64,000 nt of DNA from Actinomycetes bacterium. Lineage in GTDB: Bacteria; Actinomycetota; Humimicrobiia; Humimicrobiales; Humimicrobiaceae. Below are positions 1 to 8,827 of this stretch, piece after piece. The notes beneath the pieces were generated by a model that ran no database searches, had not been told where the DNA came from, and saw only the letters and a list, made by a program, of their open reading frames with translations. Both the position numbers and the translations under genes were made by a program. How positions within the stretch are numbered: the first letter of the stretch is position 1; every line of letters begins with the position of its first letter. The DNA is taken from the NCBI GenBank assembly GCA_022396035.1, contig JAIOXO010000004.1, forward strand, positions 22,260-86,259, written 5' to 3'.

Positions 1-837
1 GGTTCCTTTATGTTTCTGGGTCCCTCTGGCGTGGGAAAGACAGAGCTGGCCAAAACCATTGCCCAGTTCCTGTTTGATAAGGAAGAAGCGCTTATACAGA
101 TAGATATGTCCGAGTATATGGAAAAGCACTCTGTGTCCAAGCTGGTGGGTTCTCCTCCGGGATATGTAGGATATGATGAGGGAGGACAGTTGACCGAGGC
201 TATCAGGAGAAGGCCCTACAGCGTAATATTACTGGATGAGATAGAGAAGGCTCATCCCGATGTATTCAATATACTGTTGCAGATATTTGAAGACGGCCAC
301 CTGACCGATTCACAGGGAAGAAGGGTTGATTTCAAGAATACAGTAATTATTATGACTTCCAACCTGGGGGCCAGGGAAATTCAAAAGAATACTCCCCTGG
401 GCTTTAAGGCTTCAGATAATAGGGAACTTTCCTATAATGAAATAAAAGATAAAGTAATGAGTGAATTAAAACAGGCCTTCAGACCTGAATTTTTGAACCG
501 TGTAGATGAAGTAATAGTGTTCCACAAGCTGGAAAAAGAACAAATTTACAGCATTATAGACCTTATGGTTTCCCGGCTGGCCCAGCAACTGGAGCTGCAG
601 GGCATCATGATAGAAATTCAGGAAAGCGCCAAAAAGCTGCTGATGGAAAAAGGCTATGATGAAAAAATGGGGGCAAGGCCTATGCGCAGGTGCATACAGA
701 ACCTGATAGAGGACCCGATATCCGAGAAGATAATTAATGAAGAAATAAAGAGCGGGCAGTTTATAAGGGTAAGCGCTGAAGACGGGAAGATGATATTTGA
801 TATAAAAAAAGTTAACGGCAGCATGCTAAAAGTGTAG
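1..837 (+). CDS. clpC: ATP-dependent Clp protease ATP-binding subunit ClpC, C-terminal part (5' end outside window)
   Basis: This is the second AAA+ module of a ClpC-type unfoldase, which feeds substrates to the ClpP peptidase. The frame is open from base 1, so the true start lies upstream; the first ATG inside the window at base 10 is internal. Visible are the Walker A motif ([13 protein letters not shown]), the [16 protein letters not shown] pore-loop region, Walker B ([11 protein letters not shown]), sensor 1 (IIMTSNLGA), the [11 protein letters not shown] arginine-finger region and the ClpB_D2-small domain ending in [10 protein letters not shown]. The tail after that is short, as in ClpC and unlike ClpB. 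It stops 3 bases before disA. In many Gram-positive bacteria radA sits between clpC and disA; here it is absent. Confidence 0.95.
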   Translation, partial: GSFMFLGPSGVGKTELAKTIAQFLFDKEEALIQIDMSEYMEKHSVSKLVGSPPGYVGYDEGGQLTEAIRRRPYSVILLDEIEKAHPDVFNILLQIFEDGHLTDSQGRRVDFKNTVIIMTSNLGAREIQKNTPLGFKASDNRELSYNEIKDKVMSELKQAFRPEFLNRVDEVIVFHKLEKEQIYSIIDLMVSRLAQQLELQGIMIEIQESAKKLLMEKGYDEKMGARPMRRCIQNLIEDPISEKIINEEIKSGQFIRVSAEDGKMIFDIKKVNGSMLKV

Positions 838-840
838 AAG

Positions 841-1950
841 ATGGACAAAGAAGAAGAAAAATTATTGCTGGAGAGCCTTAAAAGGGTATCTCCGGGTACC
901 GAGCTAAGGACTGGGATTGAATACATACTTCAGGCTAAAACCGGAGCCCTGGTGGTGGTTGGCGACTCGGATGAGGTGCTCAAGCTGGTAAATGGCGGTT
1001 TTTATATTGGCACCATATTTTCTCCTGCCAAGTTTTATGAACTGGCCAAGATGGACGGGGCTATAATTTTATCTTCTGATGCCAAGAAAATTCTTTATGC
1101 TAATACCCACCTGTTTCCCAGGCCGGATATCGAGACTTCAGAAACTGGAACCAGGCACCGGACAGCAGAGAGGGTAGCCAAGCAGACCAAAAACCTGGTT
1201 ATTTCTTTATCCCAGAAAAGGGATATCGTAACCCTTTATATAGATAATATAAAGTATATGCTGGAAGAGCCCAGAGTGGTTCTTTCCAAGGCCAACCAGG
1301 CTCTGCAGACCCTGGAAAAATATAAGAAAGGCCTGGATCAGCTCACCTTCAACCTCACTATCAGGGAACTGGAAGATCTGGTTACCTTATTTGATGCGGT
1401 TAGCGTGTTACAGAGATCAGCAATTGTCCAGAAGACGGAAAAAGAGGTAAGGAAATATATTTATGAGCTGGGGGCAGATGGCAGGCTTCTAAAAATGCAG
1501 GTGGAAGAGTTAATGGCCAATGTGGTTGATGACAGCATCAAGATTATCAAAGACTATTCTCATCCCAAGAAAGAAGAGACTGCTTCCCAGATTAAGGATC
1601 AGATAAATTCTCTTTCTGCTGAGGAGTTGCTGGACCTGGACCGGATAGCTAGAATTATTGGATATGAACCTGAAGGCAACCTCAGGGAATTTAATGTCCA
1701 TCCCCTGGGAATCAGAATAGTTACCGAAGCCAGGAGGCTGCCCCAGACTGTATTAAATAACCTAATGGAAAGATTTGGTAATCTGAGCAATATTATGGCT
1801 GCCGGCATTGATGATTTGATAGAAGTTAATGGTATGGGCAAGATAAGAGCTAAGTCCCTTTATGATAAGCTGAAGAAGTTCTCTGAATATTATCTGTATA
1901 ATGAACCTTATAATTTAAGGGGAGGGGTAGTACAAAAACTTAATTTGTGA
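841..1950 (+). CDS. disA: DNA integrity scanning diadenylate cyclase DisA
   Basis: DisA condenses two ATP into cyclic di-AMP and scans DNA for branched structures. The 369-residue length is typical. The N-terminal DAC domain carries the catalytic DGA (MDGAIILSSD, about residue 75) and RHR (TRHRTAERVAKQT, about 105) motifs; a helical linker follows, and a C-terminal helix-hairpin-helix (LIEVNGMGKIRAKSLYDKL) binds DNA. The ATG lies 3 bases after clpC, so the two are probably co-transcribed and translationally coupled; no strong Shine-Dalgarno is visible. The clpC-disA-ispD-ispF order is typical of Gram-positive bacteria. Confidence 0.96.
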   Translation: MDKEEEKLLLESLKRVSPGTELRTGIEYILQAKTGALVVVGDSDEVLKLVNGGFYIGTIFSPAKFYELAKMDGAIILSSDAKKILYANTHLFPRPDIETSETGTRHRTAERVAKQTKNLVISLSQKRDIVTLYIDNIKYMLEEPRVVLSKANQALQTLEKYKKGLDQLTFNLTIRELEDLVTLFDAVSVLQRSAIVQKTEKEVRKYIYELGADGRLLKMQVEELMANVVDDSIKIIKDYSHPKKEETASQIKDQINSLSAEELLDLDRIARIIGYEPEGNLREFNVHPLGIRIVTEARRLPQTVLNNLMERFGNLSNIMAAGIDDLIEVNGMGKIRAKSLYDKLKKFSEYYLYNEPYNLRGGVVQKLNL

Positions 1951-1987
1951 TATAAACATTTTTATTTATTAAACAGAGACCTTTTAT

Positions 1988-2701
1988 ATGAATGTTGCCA
2001 TAATTACTGCTGCTGGTAAAGGTACCAGGTTAAAAAGCAATGTCAGTAAACAATTTTTAAACCTGTATGGAAAACCCATAGTAGCCCATACTCTGGAAAC
2101 TTTCCAAAAAGCCTCTAAAATAGACCAAATTTATCTGGTGGTTCCCAAAGAGTACCTGGATTTTTGCACCAAAAATATTATCAATAAATACAAGTACAGT
2201 AAAATAATGAAAGTAGTGCTTGGAGGAAGTACCCGCCAGCAATCGGTTTACAGGGCATTAAAGAGCCTTCCCGAGACTACCAGCATTGTATCGGTACATG
2301 ATGGAGTAAGGCCCCTGGTAACAGCGGATGAGGTGGATAAAATTGTAACCAGCCTTCAATCATCCAACCAGAAGGATCCGGATATACAGGGGGTAATAAT
2401 GGCTGCTCCCGCTTATGAGACCATTAAGAAGATTAAAGATAATGATATAATTGAAAAGACCATACAGCGGGATCTGGTATGGCATGCGCAGACACCCCAG
2501 GTTTTTTTTTACCAAACCCTTATGGCGGCCCATAAACAGGCTATAGAATCCAAATTTACCGGAACCGATGATGCAGGGCTGGTGGAACTGGTGGGCTACA
2601 AGGTTAAGATATTCCGGGGAAGGCATGAAAATATTAAAATAACCACTCCTACTGATTTATTTCTAGCGGAGCTGATAATGAGCAGGAAAGACAGAAGATA
2701 G
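1988..2701 (+). CDS. ispD: 2-C-methyl-D-erythritol 4-phosphate cytidylyltransferase
   Basis: IspD converts MEP plus CTP to CDP-methylerythritol in the non-mevalonate isoprenoid pathway. The 237-residue protein begins with the nucleotide-binding signature AAGKGTRLKSNVSKQF, and contains the VHDGVRPLV and AAPAYETIKK segments and the QTPQVF signature. The gene directly precedes ispF, which acts two steps later (IspE comes between and is not in the window). A 37-base gap separates it from disA and no terminator is seen there, so it likely belongs to the same transcript. Confidence 0.95.
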   Translation: MNVAIITAAGKGTRLKSNVSKQFLNLYGKPIVAHTLETFQKASKIDQIYLVVPKEYLDFCTKNIINKYKYSKIMKVVLGGSTRQQSVYRALKSLPETTSIVSVHDGVRPLVTADEVDKIVTSLQSSNQKDPDIQGVIMAAPAYETIKKIKDNDIIEKTIQRDLVWHAQTPQVFFYQTLMAAHKQAIESKFTGTDDAGLVELVGYKVKIFRGRHENIKITTPTDLFLAELIMSRKDRR

Positions 2702-2713
2702 GAAGGAGCAGAA

Positions 2714-3181
2714 TTGAGGGTAGGAACAGGATACGATGTTCACCGGCTAAAAGAAGGCAGAAAACTCATTCTGGGAGGCGTGGAAATAGAGTATCACCTG
2801 GGATTGGGCGGCCACTCCGATGCCGATGTGCTGGTGCATGCGGTAATGGATGCCCTGCTGGGAGCAGCCGGTCTTGCAGATATAGGGGTTCATTTTCCGG
2901 ACAGCGATATGGAGTATAAGGGTATATCCAGTCTAAAGCTGCTGGCCAGGGTAAAACAGTTGATTTTAAAAAATGGGCTGGCAGTGGTAAATATTGATTC
3001 TACTATTATCGCTCAGAAGCCAAAACTTGCTCCCTATATACCGCAGATGAAAGAAAATATGGCCGGGGTTCTGGGCCTGGATACTGGTGCGGTAGGGGTT
3101 AAAGCCACCACCACCGAGGGTCTTGGCTTTTGTGGGCAGGAACTGGGTATTGCTGCCCAGAGTGTGGCTCTGCTGACCTAG
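2714..3181 (+). CDS. ispF: 2-C-methyl-D-erythritol 2,4-cyclodiphosphate synthase
   Basis: IspF cyclises CDP-ME 2-phosphate to MEcPP with release of CMP. The start is a TTG at 2714: the family's conserved N-terminus ([11 protein letters not shown]) begins immediately after it and a strong Shine-Dalgarno (GGAAGGAG, 2701-2708) sits just upstream. Metal ligands are visible in GYDVHRL (Asp and His) and in the [19 protein letters not shown] segment. The C-terminal [15 protein letters not shown] motif is intact. Length (155 residues) is normal. Confidence 0.95.
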   Translation: MRVGTGYDVHRLKEGRKLILGGVEIEYHLGLGGHSDADVLVHAVMDALLGAAGLADIGVHFPDSDMEYKGISSLKLLARVKQLILKNGLAVVNIDSTIIAQKPKLAPYIPQMKENMAGVLGLDTGAVGVKATTTEGLGFCGQELGIAAQSVALLT

Positions 3182-3274
3182 CAGGGTTTTATGATGGTTA
3201 GTTTTTATAATCCATTGATATATGGAACTGATTTTTAAGTAAAAAGGATAGATAATTATAAATGATTTAAAACC

Positions 3275-3332
3275 GGGCCCAAACCTGATAATATAGTTTG
3301 CAGGCCCTGTTGTAGTAATTAAGGGCCAGGTT
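3275..3332 (+). promoter_or_regulatory. Mutually exclusive hairpins upstream of cysE
   Basis: The 191-base gap between ispF and cysE holds GC-rich complementary blocks in an AT-rich surround. GGCCCT (3303-3308) can pair with AGGGCC (3322-3327). Alternatively AACCTG (3282-3287) can pair with CAGGTT (3327-3332); the two 3' arms overlap at base 3327. The second arm is followed by a short T-rich stretch (TTATGTTTTT). This could be an attenuator or a terminator/antiterminator pair ahead of cysE. I do not see T-box landmarks (no TGGNACCGCG-like element). The regulatory role is inference. Confidence 0.35.
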
Positions 3333-3372
3333 ATGTTTTTAAGTAAGTTTTAGAAAAGGATAATAGAAGCTA

Positions 3373-4041
3373 ATGGGACTAATCGGTGAAATTAGGGAAC
3401 AGGTAAAGGTAGCCAAAGAGCGCGATCCGGCCGCAGTAAGCAGCCTGGAGATTATTGCTACTTATTCCGGACTTCATGCGGTGGTAAGCCACCGGATTGC
3501 CCATTGGCTGTACATAAAAAAGATTCCGTTTTTACCCCGCTGGTTTTCCCAGGTCAGCCGTTTTTTTACCGGAATTGAAATACACCCGGCAGCTAAAATC
3601 GGCAGGAAGCTGTTCATAGATCACGGGATGGGAGTAGTCATCGGCGAGACCACAGAAATAGGTGATGACGTTACCATATACCAGGGAGTTACTTTGGGCG
3701 GCACTGGCAAGGAAAAGGGAAAGAGGCACCCCACTATCGGTAACGGGGTAGTCATATCCGCGGGAGCCAAGGTGCTTGGCTCTATAAATATAGGCAATGA
3801 AGCCATAATTGGAGCACAGGCAGTAGTTATCAACCCGGTTCCGGAAAGATGTACGGTAGTAGGAGTTCCGGGGAGGATAGTAAAAGTCGGCGGAGAGAAG
3901 GTGCTCTCCGATGAATTTCACCGGATGAAGCTGCCGGATCCGGTAAATGAATTGCTTAGTGACTGCTGTGCAAGGATAAGCTTTTTGGAACAAGAGCTTA
4001 AAAAAGTAAAAAAAGGAAAGGGAAAACAGGAAGATGGATAA
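3373..4041 (+). CDS. cysE: Serine O-acetyltransferase (CysE/EpsC type)
   Basis: CysE acetylates L-serine with acetyl-CoA to give O-acetylserine, the cysteine precursor. The short 222-residue form is typical of Gram-positive bacteria. The N-terminal helical region (TYSGLHAVVSHRIAHWLY) precedes left-handed beta-helix hexapeptide repeats, with the catalytic stretch DHGMGVVIGETTEIGDD and the GGTGKEKGKRHPTIG loop. The C-terminus is lysine-rich. The stop overlaps the cysS start by 8 bases, so cysteine synthesis and cysteinyl-tRNA charging are co-expressed. Confidence 0.95.
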   Translation: MGLIGEIREQVKVAKERDPAAVSSLEIIATYSGLHAVVSHRIAHWLYIKKIPFLPRWFSQVSRFFTGIEIHPAAKIGRKLFIDHGMGVVIGETTEIGDDVTIYQGVTLGGTGKEKGKRHPTIGNGVVISAGAKVLGSINIGNEAIIGAQAVVINPVPERCTVVGVPGRIVKVGGEKVLSDEFHRMKLPDPVNELLSDCCARISFLEQELKKVKKGKGKQEDG

Positions 4042-5509
4042 GCTCAAGGTCTATAATACACTTACCAGAAAGAAAGAAGAATTTATTCCGGCCAAAAAGC
4101 AGAAAGTAAGTATGTATGTATGCGGACCTACCGTATATAATTATATATCCATTGGAAACTCCCGCCCCATAGTGGTGTTCAATATGGTAAAAAATTACCT
4201 GGAATACCGGGGTTATATGGTTGATTTTGTACAGAATATTACCGATATTGAAGATAAGATAATAAATAAAGCCAACCAGGAACAGGTAAGCTATAAGCAG
4301 ATAACCCAAAGGTACATAGAAGCTTTTTTAGAAGATATTGATAACCTTAAAGTAGGTCCCTTCAGCCATATGCCGCTGGCCACTGATATGATCGGCCAGA
4401 TAATAGATACCATCCAGGCCATAATTGAAAACGGGTATGGATATGTGGCTGATGGGAATGTTTATTTTGAGGTAGGCAAGTTTTCCGGTTACGGGAAACT
4501 CAGCGGACAGCGGACCGAAGAGATGCAAAGCCAGGATGATGGCCAGGAAACAGGAAAGAAAAACAGGGTGGATTTTACCCTGTGGAAAAAGGCCAAGCCC
4601 GGAGAGCCCAGCTGGGAAAGCCCCTGGGGAAGTGGTAGGCCCGGGTGGCATATTGAGTGCTCGGCCATGTCCACAGATTTACTTGGCAACCCCATAGACA
4701 TACACGGGGGAGGTCTGGACCTGGTATTTCCTCATCATGAAAATGAGATTGCCCAGTCAGAAGCTGCTCACCCCCGGCAGAAACAGTTTGTGAGGTACTG
4801 GATGCATAACGGAATGATTGAGGTAAAAGACGAAAAAATGTCGAAGTCCAGCGGATTGAAGAAAAACTGGATCCTTAAAAACCTGCTTAAACAATACAAC
4901 CATAATATGATTAAGATGTATATGTTGTCCACTCACTACCGCAGCCCGCTTGAGTTTAGTGAAGAAAAGCTGCAGGAAGCAAAAAAAGCGGTTTCCAGGA
5001 TTGCCAGCGCTTTAAGGAATATGAAATTCTTAATGGATGAGCAGTTAGAGAAAGAAGGCCAAAAAACAGATAGGTCAAGGCTTAAGGATATTGCCGATAG
5101 AGGTACAGAACGGTTTACCCAGATCATGAATGATGATTTTAATTCAGCCGGGGCCATTGGAGATATCTTTGAAATGGTCAAGAATATAAATATGGTTATA
5201 CAGGACCCGGAATTCAAGAATAGCCAAAAGTTTAAACAAGGGCTTCAGTTGGCCTACAGCCGGATAATCGAGCTGGCCAAAGTTTTAGGTTTCAACCTGG
5301 AGGAAGAAATAGAATCAGGCAGCCAGCAGCAGGCCATAAGCGAGGATGAAATCAAAAAGCTTATTGATAAGAGGAACCAGGCCAGGGCCGGCAGGGATTA
5401 TCAGGAGGCAGACAGAATCAGGCAGCTTTTAGCAGGCCAAGGGATAATTTTAGAGGACAGGAAAGAAGGAACCATATACAGATATGAAAATGAAGAAAGC
5501 CACCTATAA
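4034..5509 (+). CDS. cysS: Cysteine--tRNA ligase, with HIGH motif changed to SIGN
   Basis: CysRS charges tRNA-Cys. The 491-residue protein has the zinc ligands expected for the family (MYVCGPTVYNY, GWHIECSAMS, FPHHENEIAQSEA) and a clear KMSKS (EKMSKSSG). The first histidine of the HIGH signature is replaced by serine: the sequence reads NYISIGNSRP where most bacterial CysRS have YIHIGNARP (codon TCC at 4148-4150). The class I catalytic fold otherwise looks complete, with the anticodon-binding C-terminal region present. The region after KMSKS (GLKKNW) is also unusual. The start overlaps cysE by 8 bases. The family assignment is certain; the effect of the His loss is unknown. Confidence 0.94.
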   Translation: MDKLKVYNTLTRKKEEFIPAKKQKVSMYVCGPTVYNYISIGNSRPIVVFNMVKNYLEYRGYMVDFVQNITDIEDKIINKANQEQVSYKQITQRYIEAFLEDIDNLKVGPFSHMPLATDMIGQIIDTIQAIIENGYGYVADGNVYFEVGKFSGYGKLSGQRTEEMQSQDDGQETGKKNRVDFTLWKKAKPGEPSWESPWGSGRPGWHIECSAMSTDLLGNPIDIHGGGLDLVFPHHENEIAQSEAAHPRQKQFVRYWMHNGMIEVKDEKMSKSSGLKKNWILKNLLKQYNHNMIKMYMLSTHYRSPLEFSEEKLQEAKKAVSRIASALRNMKFLMDEQLEKEGQKTDRSRLKDIADRGTERFTQIMNDDFNSAGAIGDIFEMVKNINMVIQDPEFKNSQKFKQGLQLAYSRIIELAKVLGFNLEEEIESGSQQQAISEDEIKKLIDKRNQARAGRDYQEADRIRQLLAGQGIILEDRKEGTIYRYENEESHL

Positions 5510-6077
5510 TTTAATAATAAATCGCCGCAGCATCAGAAAATTTTTACCACAGCCCATAGATATGAAAATATTGGCGGAGGTGGTAAATGCGGCCAGGCTG
5601 GCACCCAGCGCGGCCAATGTACAGCCTTTAGAATATGTAGTGGTAGATGATAAAGACCAGACAGAAAATATTTTCCCGCTTACCACATGGGCAGGCTATA
5701 TTCAGCCCGAGGGTACGCCGCCAGCCGGTCAGCGGCCTACGGCCTATGTGGCAGTGGTGGTTAATCAGGAAATTGCCAGATCTGACTATTATTTAGTTGA
5801 CATGGGCCTGGCGGTTGAAAACCTTATACTGGCGGCAGCAGAACAAGGCATAGGCAGCTGCATAATAGGGGCCTGCGACAAGGAGAAGATAGGCGAAATT
5901 GTTAATCTGCCTTCTAACCGGAAAGTTGAGCTGGTAATAGCTTTAGGCTATCCGGCAGAGAAGCCGGTGGCCGAAGATGCAGAGTCAGACTCTATAAAAT
6001 ACTACCAGGATTCCAGGGGCAGGCTGCATGTTCCCAAAAGACATCTGAAAGCTATAATGCAACATAACCGGTACTGA
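5484..6077 (+). CDS. Nitroreductase-family FMN oxidoreductase
   Basis: A 197-residue NAD(P)H:FMN oxidoreductase-like protein. The N-terminal NRRSIRKFLPQPI and ARLAPSAANVQPLEYVVV segments form the FMN-binding core, and the GLAVENLILAAAEQGIGSCIIGA and ALGYPAEKP segments complete it. The substrate cannot be predicted. It overlaps the end of cysS by 26 bases; an ATG two codons downstream (5490) is an alternative start, and the purine-rich tract at 5459-5471 is the only Shine-Dalgarno candidate. In Bacillota the slot between cysS and rlmB usually holds mrnC (Mini-III RNase), which is missing here. Confidence 0.88.
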   Translation: MKMKKATYNLIINRRSIRKFLPQPIDMKILAEVVNAARLAPSAANVQPLEYVVVDDKDQTENIFPLTTWAGYIQPEGTPPAGQRPTAYVAVVVNQEIARSDYYLVDMGLAVENLILAAAEQGIGSCIIGACDKEKIGEIVNLPSNRKVELVIALGYPAEKPVAEDAESDSIKYYQDSRGRLHVPKRHLKAIMQHNRY

Positions 6078-6079
6078 TT

Positions 6080-6856
6080 ATGGCCAGGGACAGAAACAGG
6101 GAGTATGTTTACGGTAATAATGCAGTAATGGCAGTACTTGATACCAATGCCGGCAACCGGAAAATATATAAGCTGTTTATAAAGAAGAATAAAAAAAGAT
6201 CCCCCATTATCAAGTCCATAACCGATCTGTGCCGTAAAAAAAATGTACAAGTCATAGAGCAGGACGGACACCGCTTTGATAGCTATTTTGAACCGCATTT
6301 AAGCCGGCTGGATCTGGAATCAGCCCAGGGTATCATCCTGGAGGTTTCTCCCTACAACTACTATGATCTGGATCATTATTTAAACTCACAGACAACCGGT
6401 AAGAGTTTTTTAATTATGCTTGACGGGGTAACCGATGTGGGCAATTTTGGCTCCGTTTTAAGGAACTGCAGCGCTTTTGGGGCTGACGGCATAATAGTTG
6501 CAAAAAACAGGAGTGTGCAGGTAAACCAGAGAGTGGCCAAGACCTCTGCCGGCGCCCTGGAAAAGGTCAGGGTTTTCAGGGTTACCAATCTTGCCCGGAC
6601 TATGGAGAAATTAAAGGATAACCAGTTCTGGGTATACGGTTCCCAGGTTGAGAATGCGGAAAGCATACAGAAAGCTCCCTTAAATTTTCCCCTGGTTATG
6701 GTGATGGGTAGTGAATTTAAGGGGATAAGTGCTCTTATAGCCAAAAAGTGTGATTACCTGGTAAGGATTGATATGAGCCAAAATATCCAGTCTTTGAATG
6801 TATCTGTGGCTAGTGGCATAATAATGTATTGGATTTATAAAGGGTTAAAATCATGA
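6080..6856 (+). CDS. rlmB: 23S rRNA (guanosine 2'-O) methyltransferase, TrmH/SpoU family
   Basis: SPOUT-class methyltransferase of the RlmB/TrmH group, 258 residues. It has the N-terminal substrate-binding domain (starting EYVYGNNAVMAVLD) and the three SpoU motifs: LDGVTDVGNFGSVLRNCSAF, VMVMGSEFKGIS and IDMSQNIQSLNVSVASGI, the last forming the trefoil-knot SAM site. It starts 2 bases after the nitroreductase stop and overlaps the next gene by 4 bases (ATGA). The position after cysS and before a YacP protein matches YacO/RlmB of Bacillus. Confidence 0.93.
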   Translation: MARDRNREYVYGNNAVMAVLDTNAGNRKIYKLFIKKNKKRSPIIKSITDLCRKKNVQVIEQDGHRFDSYFEPHLSRLDLESAQGIILEVSPYNYYDLDHYLNSQTTGKSFLIMLDGVTDVGNFGSVLRNCSAFGADGIIVAKNRSVQVNQRVAKTSAGALEKVRVFRVTNLARTMEKLKDNQFWVYGSQVENAESIQKAPLNFPLVMVMGSEFKGISALIAKKCDYLVRIDMSQNIQSLNVSVASGIIMYWIYKGLKS

Positions 6857-7371
6857 ACGAGCTGATAATAGTTGACGGATACAATTTTATATTTAATTTC
6901 GTCCCGGAGCAGGGGATGGATAATGACCGTCTGGCCTTCTACCGTGACCGGCTGATTAATGACCTTGCCGGCTATAGTGAAGCCAGAGGCCGGGGAGTAG
7001 TAGTGGTATTTGATGCCAGGCACAGCAACAATTCCGGCAGGACTACCCATGCTTTTGATAAGATTAAGGTTATCTATTCCAAACGGGGCGAGACTGCGGA
7101 TACGGTAATAGAAGAAATGGTTAACCGGGACAGAACCCACAGCAAAATATTTGTAGTTACCTCCGATTACCTGCAGCAGAAAGTGATATTTAAAAAAAAC
7201 ATATACCGGATATCATCCCGTGAGTTCGGGCTGCAGCTAAATCAGTTTAAATCAGAGTTGAGGAGAGAAGTAAAAGAGATAAACAGAAAATCCGAAAGCT
7301 CCTTTTATAACCTGGGTACCAGATTAAGTAAAAAGGCTCTGGATGACTTCACTAAAATCAGGAATAATTAG
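6853..7371 (+). CDS. NYN-domain RNA-binding protein, YacP/Rae1 family
   Basis: A 172-residue NYN (PIN-like) domain protein. The signature start ELIIVDGYNFIFNF provides the first catalytic Asp; VVVVFDARHS and VIEEMVNRD and the VVTSDYLQQ strand supply the other acidic positions. In Bacillus the homologue Rae1 is a ribosome-associated endoribonuclease; the same activity here is inference from family and synteny. It overlaps rlmB by 4 bases and the following lipoprotein gene by 29 bases. Confidence 0.85.
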   Translation: MNELIIVDGYNFIFNFVPEQGMDNDRLAFYRDRLINDLAGYSEARGRGVVVVFDARHSNNSGRTTHAFDKIKVIYSKRGETADTVIEEMVNRDRTHSKIFVVTSDYLQQKVIFKKNIYRISSREFGLQLNQFKSELRREVKEINRKSESSFYNLGTRLSKKALDDFTKIRNN

Positions 7372-8152
7372 CATAATACCTCTATTACTGATAGTACTGC
7401 TCTTATCATCATGCGGGCTGGCCTATAATGCAGAACAGCCGGCCGGGAACAGCCATGATGGTCTATATGAAGTTTCTAAAGTAATTGACGGCGATACACT
7501 GATAGTCAAAAACGGTAAAAGGGTCAGGCTTATTGGAATCAATACCCCGGAAAAAGGCCAGTATTTTTACCAGGAATCCAGGCAAGTACTTAAAGCCATG
7601 GTGGGTGGACAGCAGCTGACCCTGGAGAGGGATGTATCTGAAACTGACCAGTATGGAAGATGGCTGAGATATGTCTATGTTGGCGACCTGTTTGTAAATC
7701 TGGAGATGGTTAAAAGGGGGTTTGCCCATGCTTATACCTATCCTCCGGATGTAATGTACCAGCAGCTGTTAGTGGAGGCTCAGAGCCATGCCCAAAAAAA
7801 CAATCTGGGATTATGGCAAAAAACAGATGTCTCTCTGGAAATATCCATAAATTATGATGCTCCGGGAAACGATAATGAAAACATAAACGAAGAATATGTA
7901 GTAATTACCAGCACCTCCGATGAGCCGGTGGACTTATCCGGCTATACCATTAAGGACAGCGGCACCAATATCTTTAAATTTCCCCGTCTGCTGCTTGACA
8001 GGGGAGAAAAGGTATTTATATACAGCGGAAAGGGAAACCAGGGGGAAGGCAAGCTGTTCTGGGGAAGTGATACCCCCATATGGAATAATAGCGGGGACAC
8101 CCTGTACCTGAGAAACACCGAGGGCCTGCTGGTTGATATTTACAGTTATTAG
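7343..8152 (+). CDS. Lipoprotein thermonuclease (SNase) with C-terminal lamin-tail domain
   Basis: The 269-residue protein starts with a lipoprotein signal (hydrophobic PLLLIVLLL then lipobox LLSSC-G), so it is probably anchored on the outer face of the membrane. Next is a staphylococcal-nuclease-like domain: VSKVIDGDTLIV, RVRLIGINTPEK, a DQYGRWLRYVYV strand and NLEMVKRGFAHAY. The C-terminal ~85 residues (YVVITSTSDEPVDLSGYTI ... GDTLYLRNTEG) look like a lamin-tail (LTD) domain, often attached to secreted nucleases. The start lies inside yacP, overlapping by 29 bases. A role in extracellular nucleic-acid scavenging is inference. Confidence 0.87.
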   Translation: MTSLKSGIISIIPLLLIVLLLSSCGLAYNAEQPAGNSHDGLYEVSKVIDGDTLIVKNGKRVRLIGINTPEKGQYFYQESRQVLKAMVGGQQLTLERDVSETDQYGRWLRYVYVGDLFVNLEMVKRGFAHAYTYPPDVMYQQLLVEAQSHAQKNNLGLWQKTDVSLEISINYDAPGNDNENINEEYVVITSTSDEPVDLSGYTIKDSGTNIFKFPRLLLDRGEKVFIYSGKGNQGEGKLFWGSDTPIWNNSGDTLYLRNTEGLLVDIYSY

Positions 8153-8682
8153 GCTCCCTTGTAGTGGGACTCATATTTAAACCAGTACCTGGAAGGATGT
8201 ATCAGCTTTCTCCACCTTATCCTGATTATACGGAAAAGTATCCTGAGTAGCTGGCCCAGTATATTTCCCTTGTCGGGCAGGGCAAGCTTCATGCCTTCTA
8301 TGCGCTGGTCAGCATAATTTACCACTGCCGAGGTGTCCTTAAGCTGTTTGTCGGTAGGTACCTGAAATCCGTAAAGCATTTTTATCCGGTTCAGGGCCTC
8401 GGTTCCTTCAAAAATTTCGTTCCATACGCATCTCTTGCCGCTGTCTACCTCACACTGGCCATCCTGGGAACCTCCGCAGGGGCCGTTTCGAAGTTCTTTG
8501 GGGCATCTCATGGGGCATACAAACCCGGTAGTGGATAAAATGCACTGCCCGCATGATCTGCAGTCAAACATTAATTCTTTTAGCTTTTCTTCCAGGAAAA
8601 AAAGCATTCTGTACATACATCTTAGATGCAGAAATTTTTTAGGCTGTGGTTTAAACTCTTTAATTTCGGTGTTGGAAGCCAT
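8149..8682 (-). CDS. Methylenetetrahydrofolate reductase C-terminal-domain protein
   Basis: This 177-residue protein matches the cysteine-rich MTHFR_C domain (MetV-type) that accompanies MetF in acetogens and other acetyl-CoA-pathway bacteria. Clustered cysteines are visible in CRSCGQCILSTTGFVCPMRC, NGPCGGSQDGQCEV and RCVWNEIF, expected to bind iron-sulfur clusters or zinc. No metF lies in the window, so the partner must be elsewhere. A good Shine-Dalgarno (AAGGAGAG) precedes the ATG. It converges with the nuclease gene (4-base overlap) and diverges from feoA. Confidence 0.85.
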   Translation of the reverse strand: MASNTEIKEFKPQPKKFLHLRCMYRMLFFLEEKLKELMFDCRSCGQCILSTTGFVCPMRCPKELRNGPCGGSQDGQCEVDSGKRCVWNEIFEGTEALNRIKMLYGFQVPTDKQLKDTSAVVNYADQRIEGMKLALPDKGNILGQLLRILFRIIRIRWRKLIHPSRYWFKYESHYKGA

Positions 8683-8771
8683 TTATACTCTCCTTGCAAG
8701 CATAAACAAATAGTTAAATAGTTGAGTAAATGTTATTCTAATTTGAAATTGATGTCAACCAGGCCTGATTA

Positions 8772-8800
8772 TTGACATTTGGATAAAACAGTATAAACTA
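8772..8800 (+). promoter_or_regulatory. Possible promoter for feoA
   Basis: A perfect TTGACA (8772-8777) is followed after about 16 bases by TAAACT, a weak -10. It lies in the 145-base divergent gap between the MTHFR_C gene and feoA. No iron-box-like palindrome was seen. Confidence 0.35.
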
Positions 8801-8827
8801 ATAAAAAAAGTTAAGCATGCCTAAATT

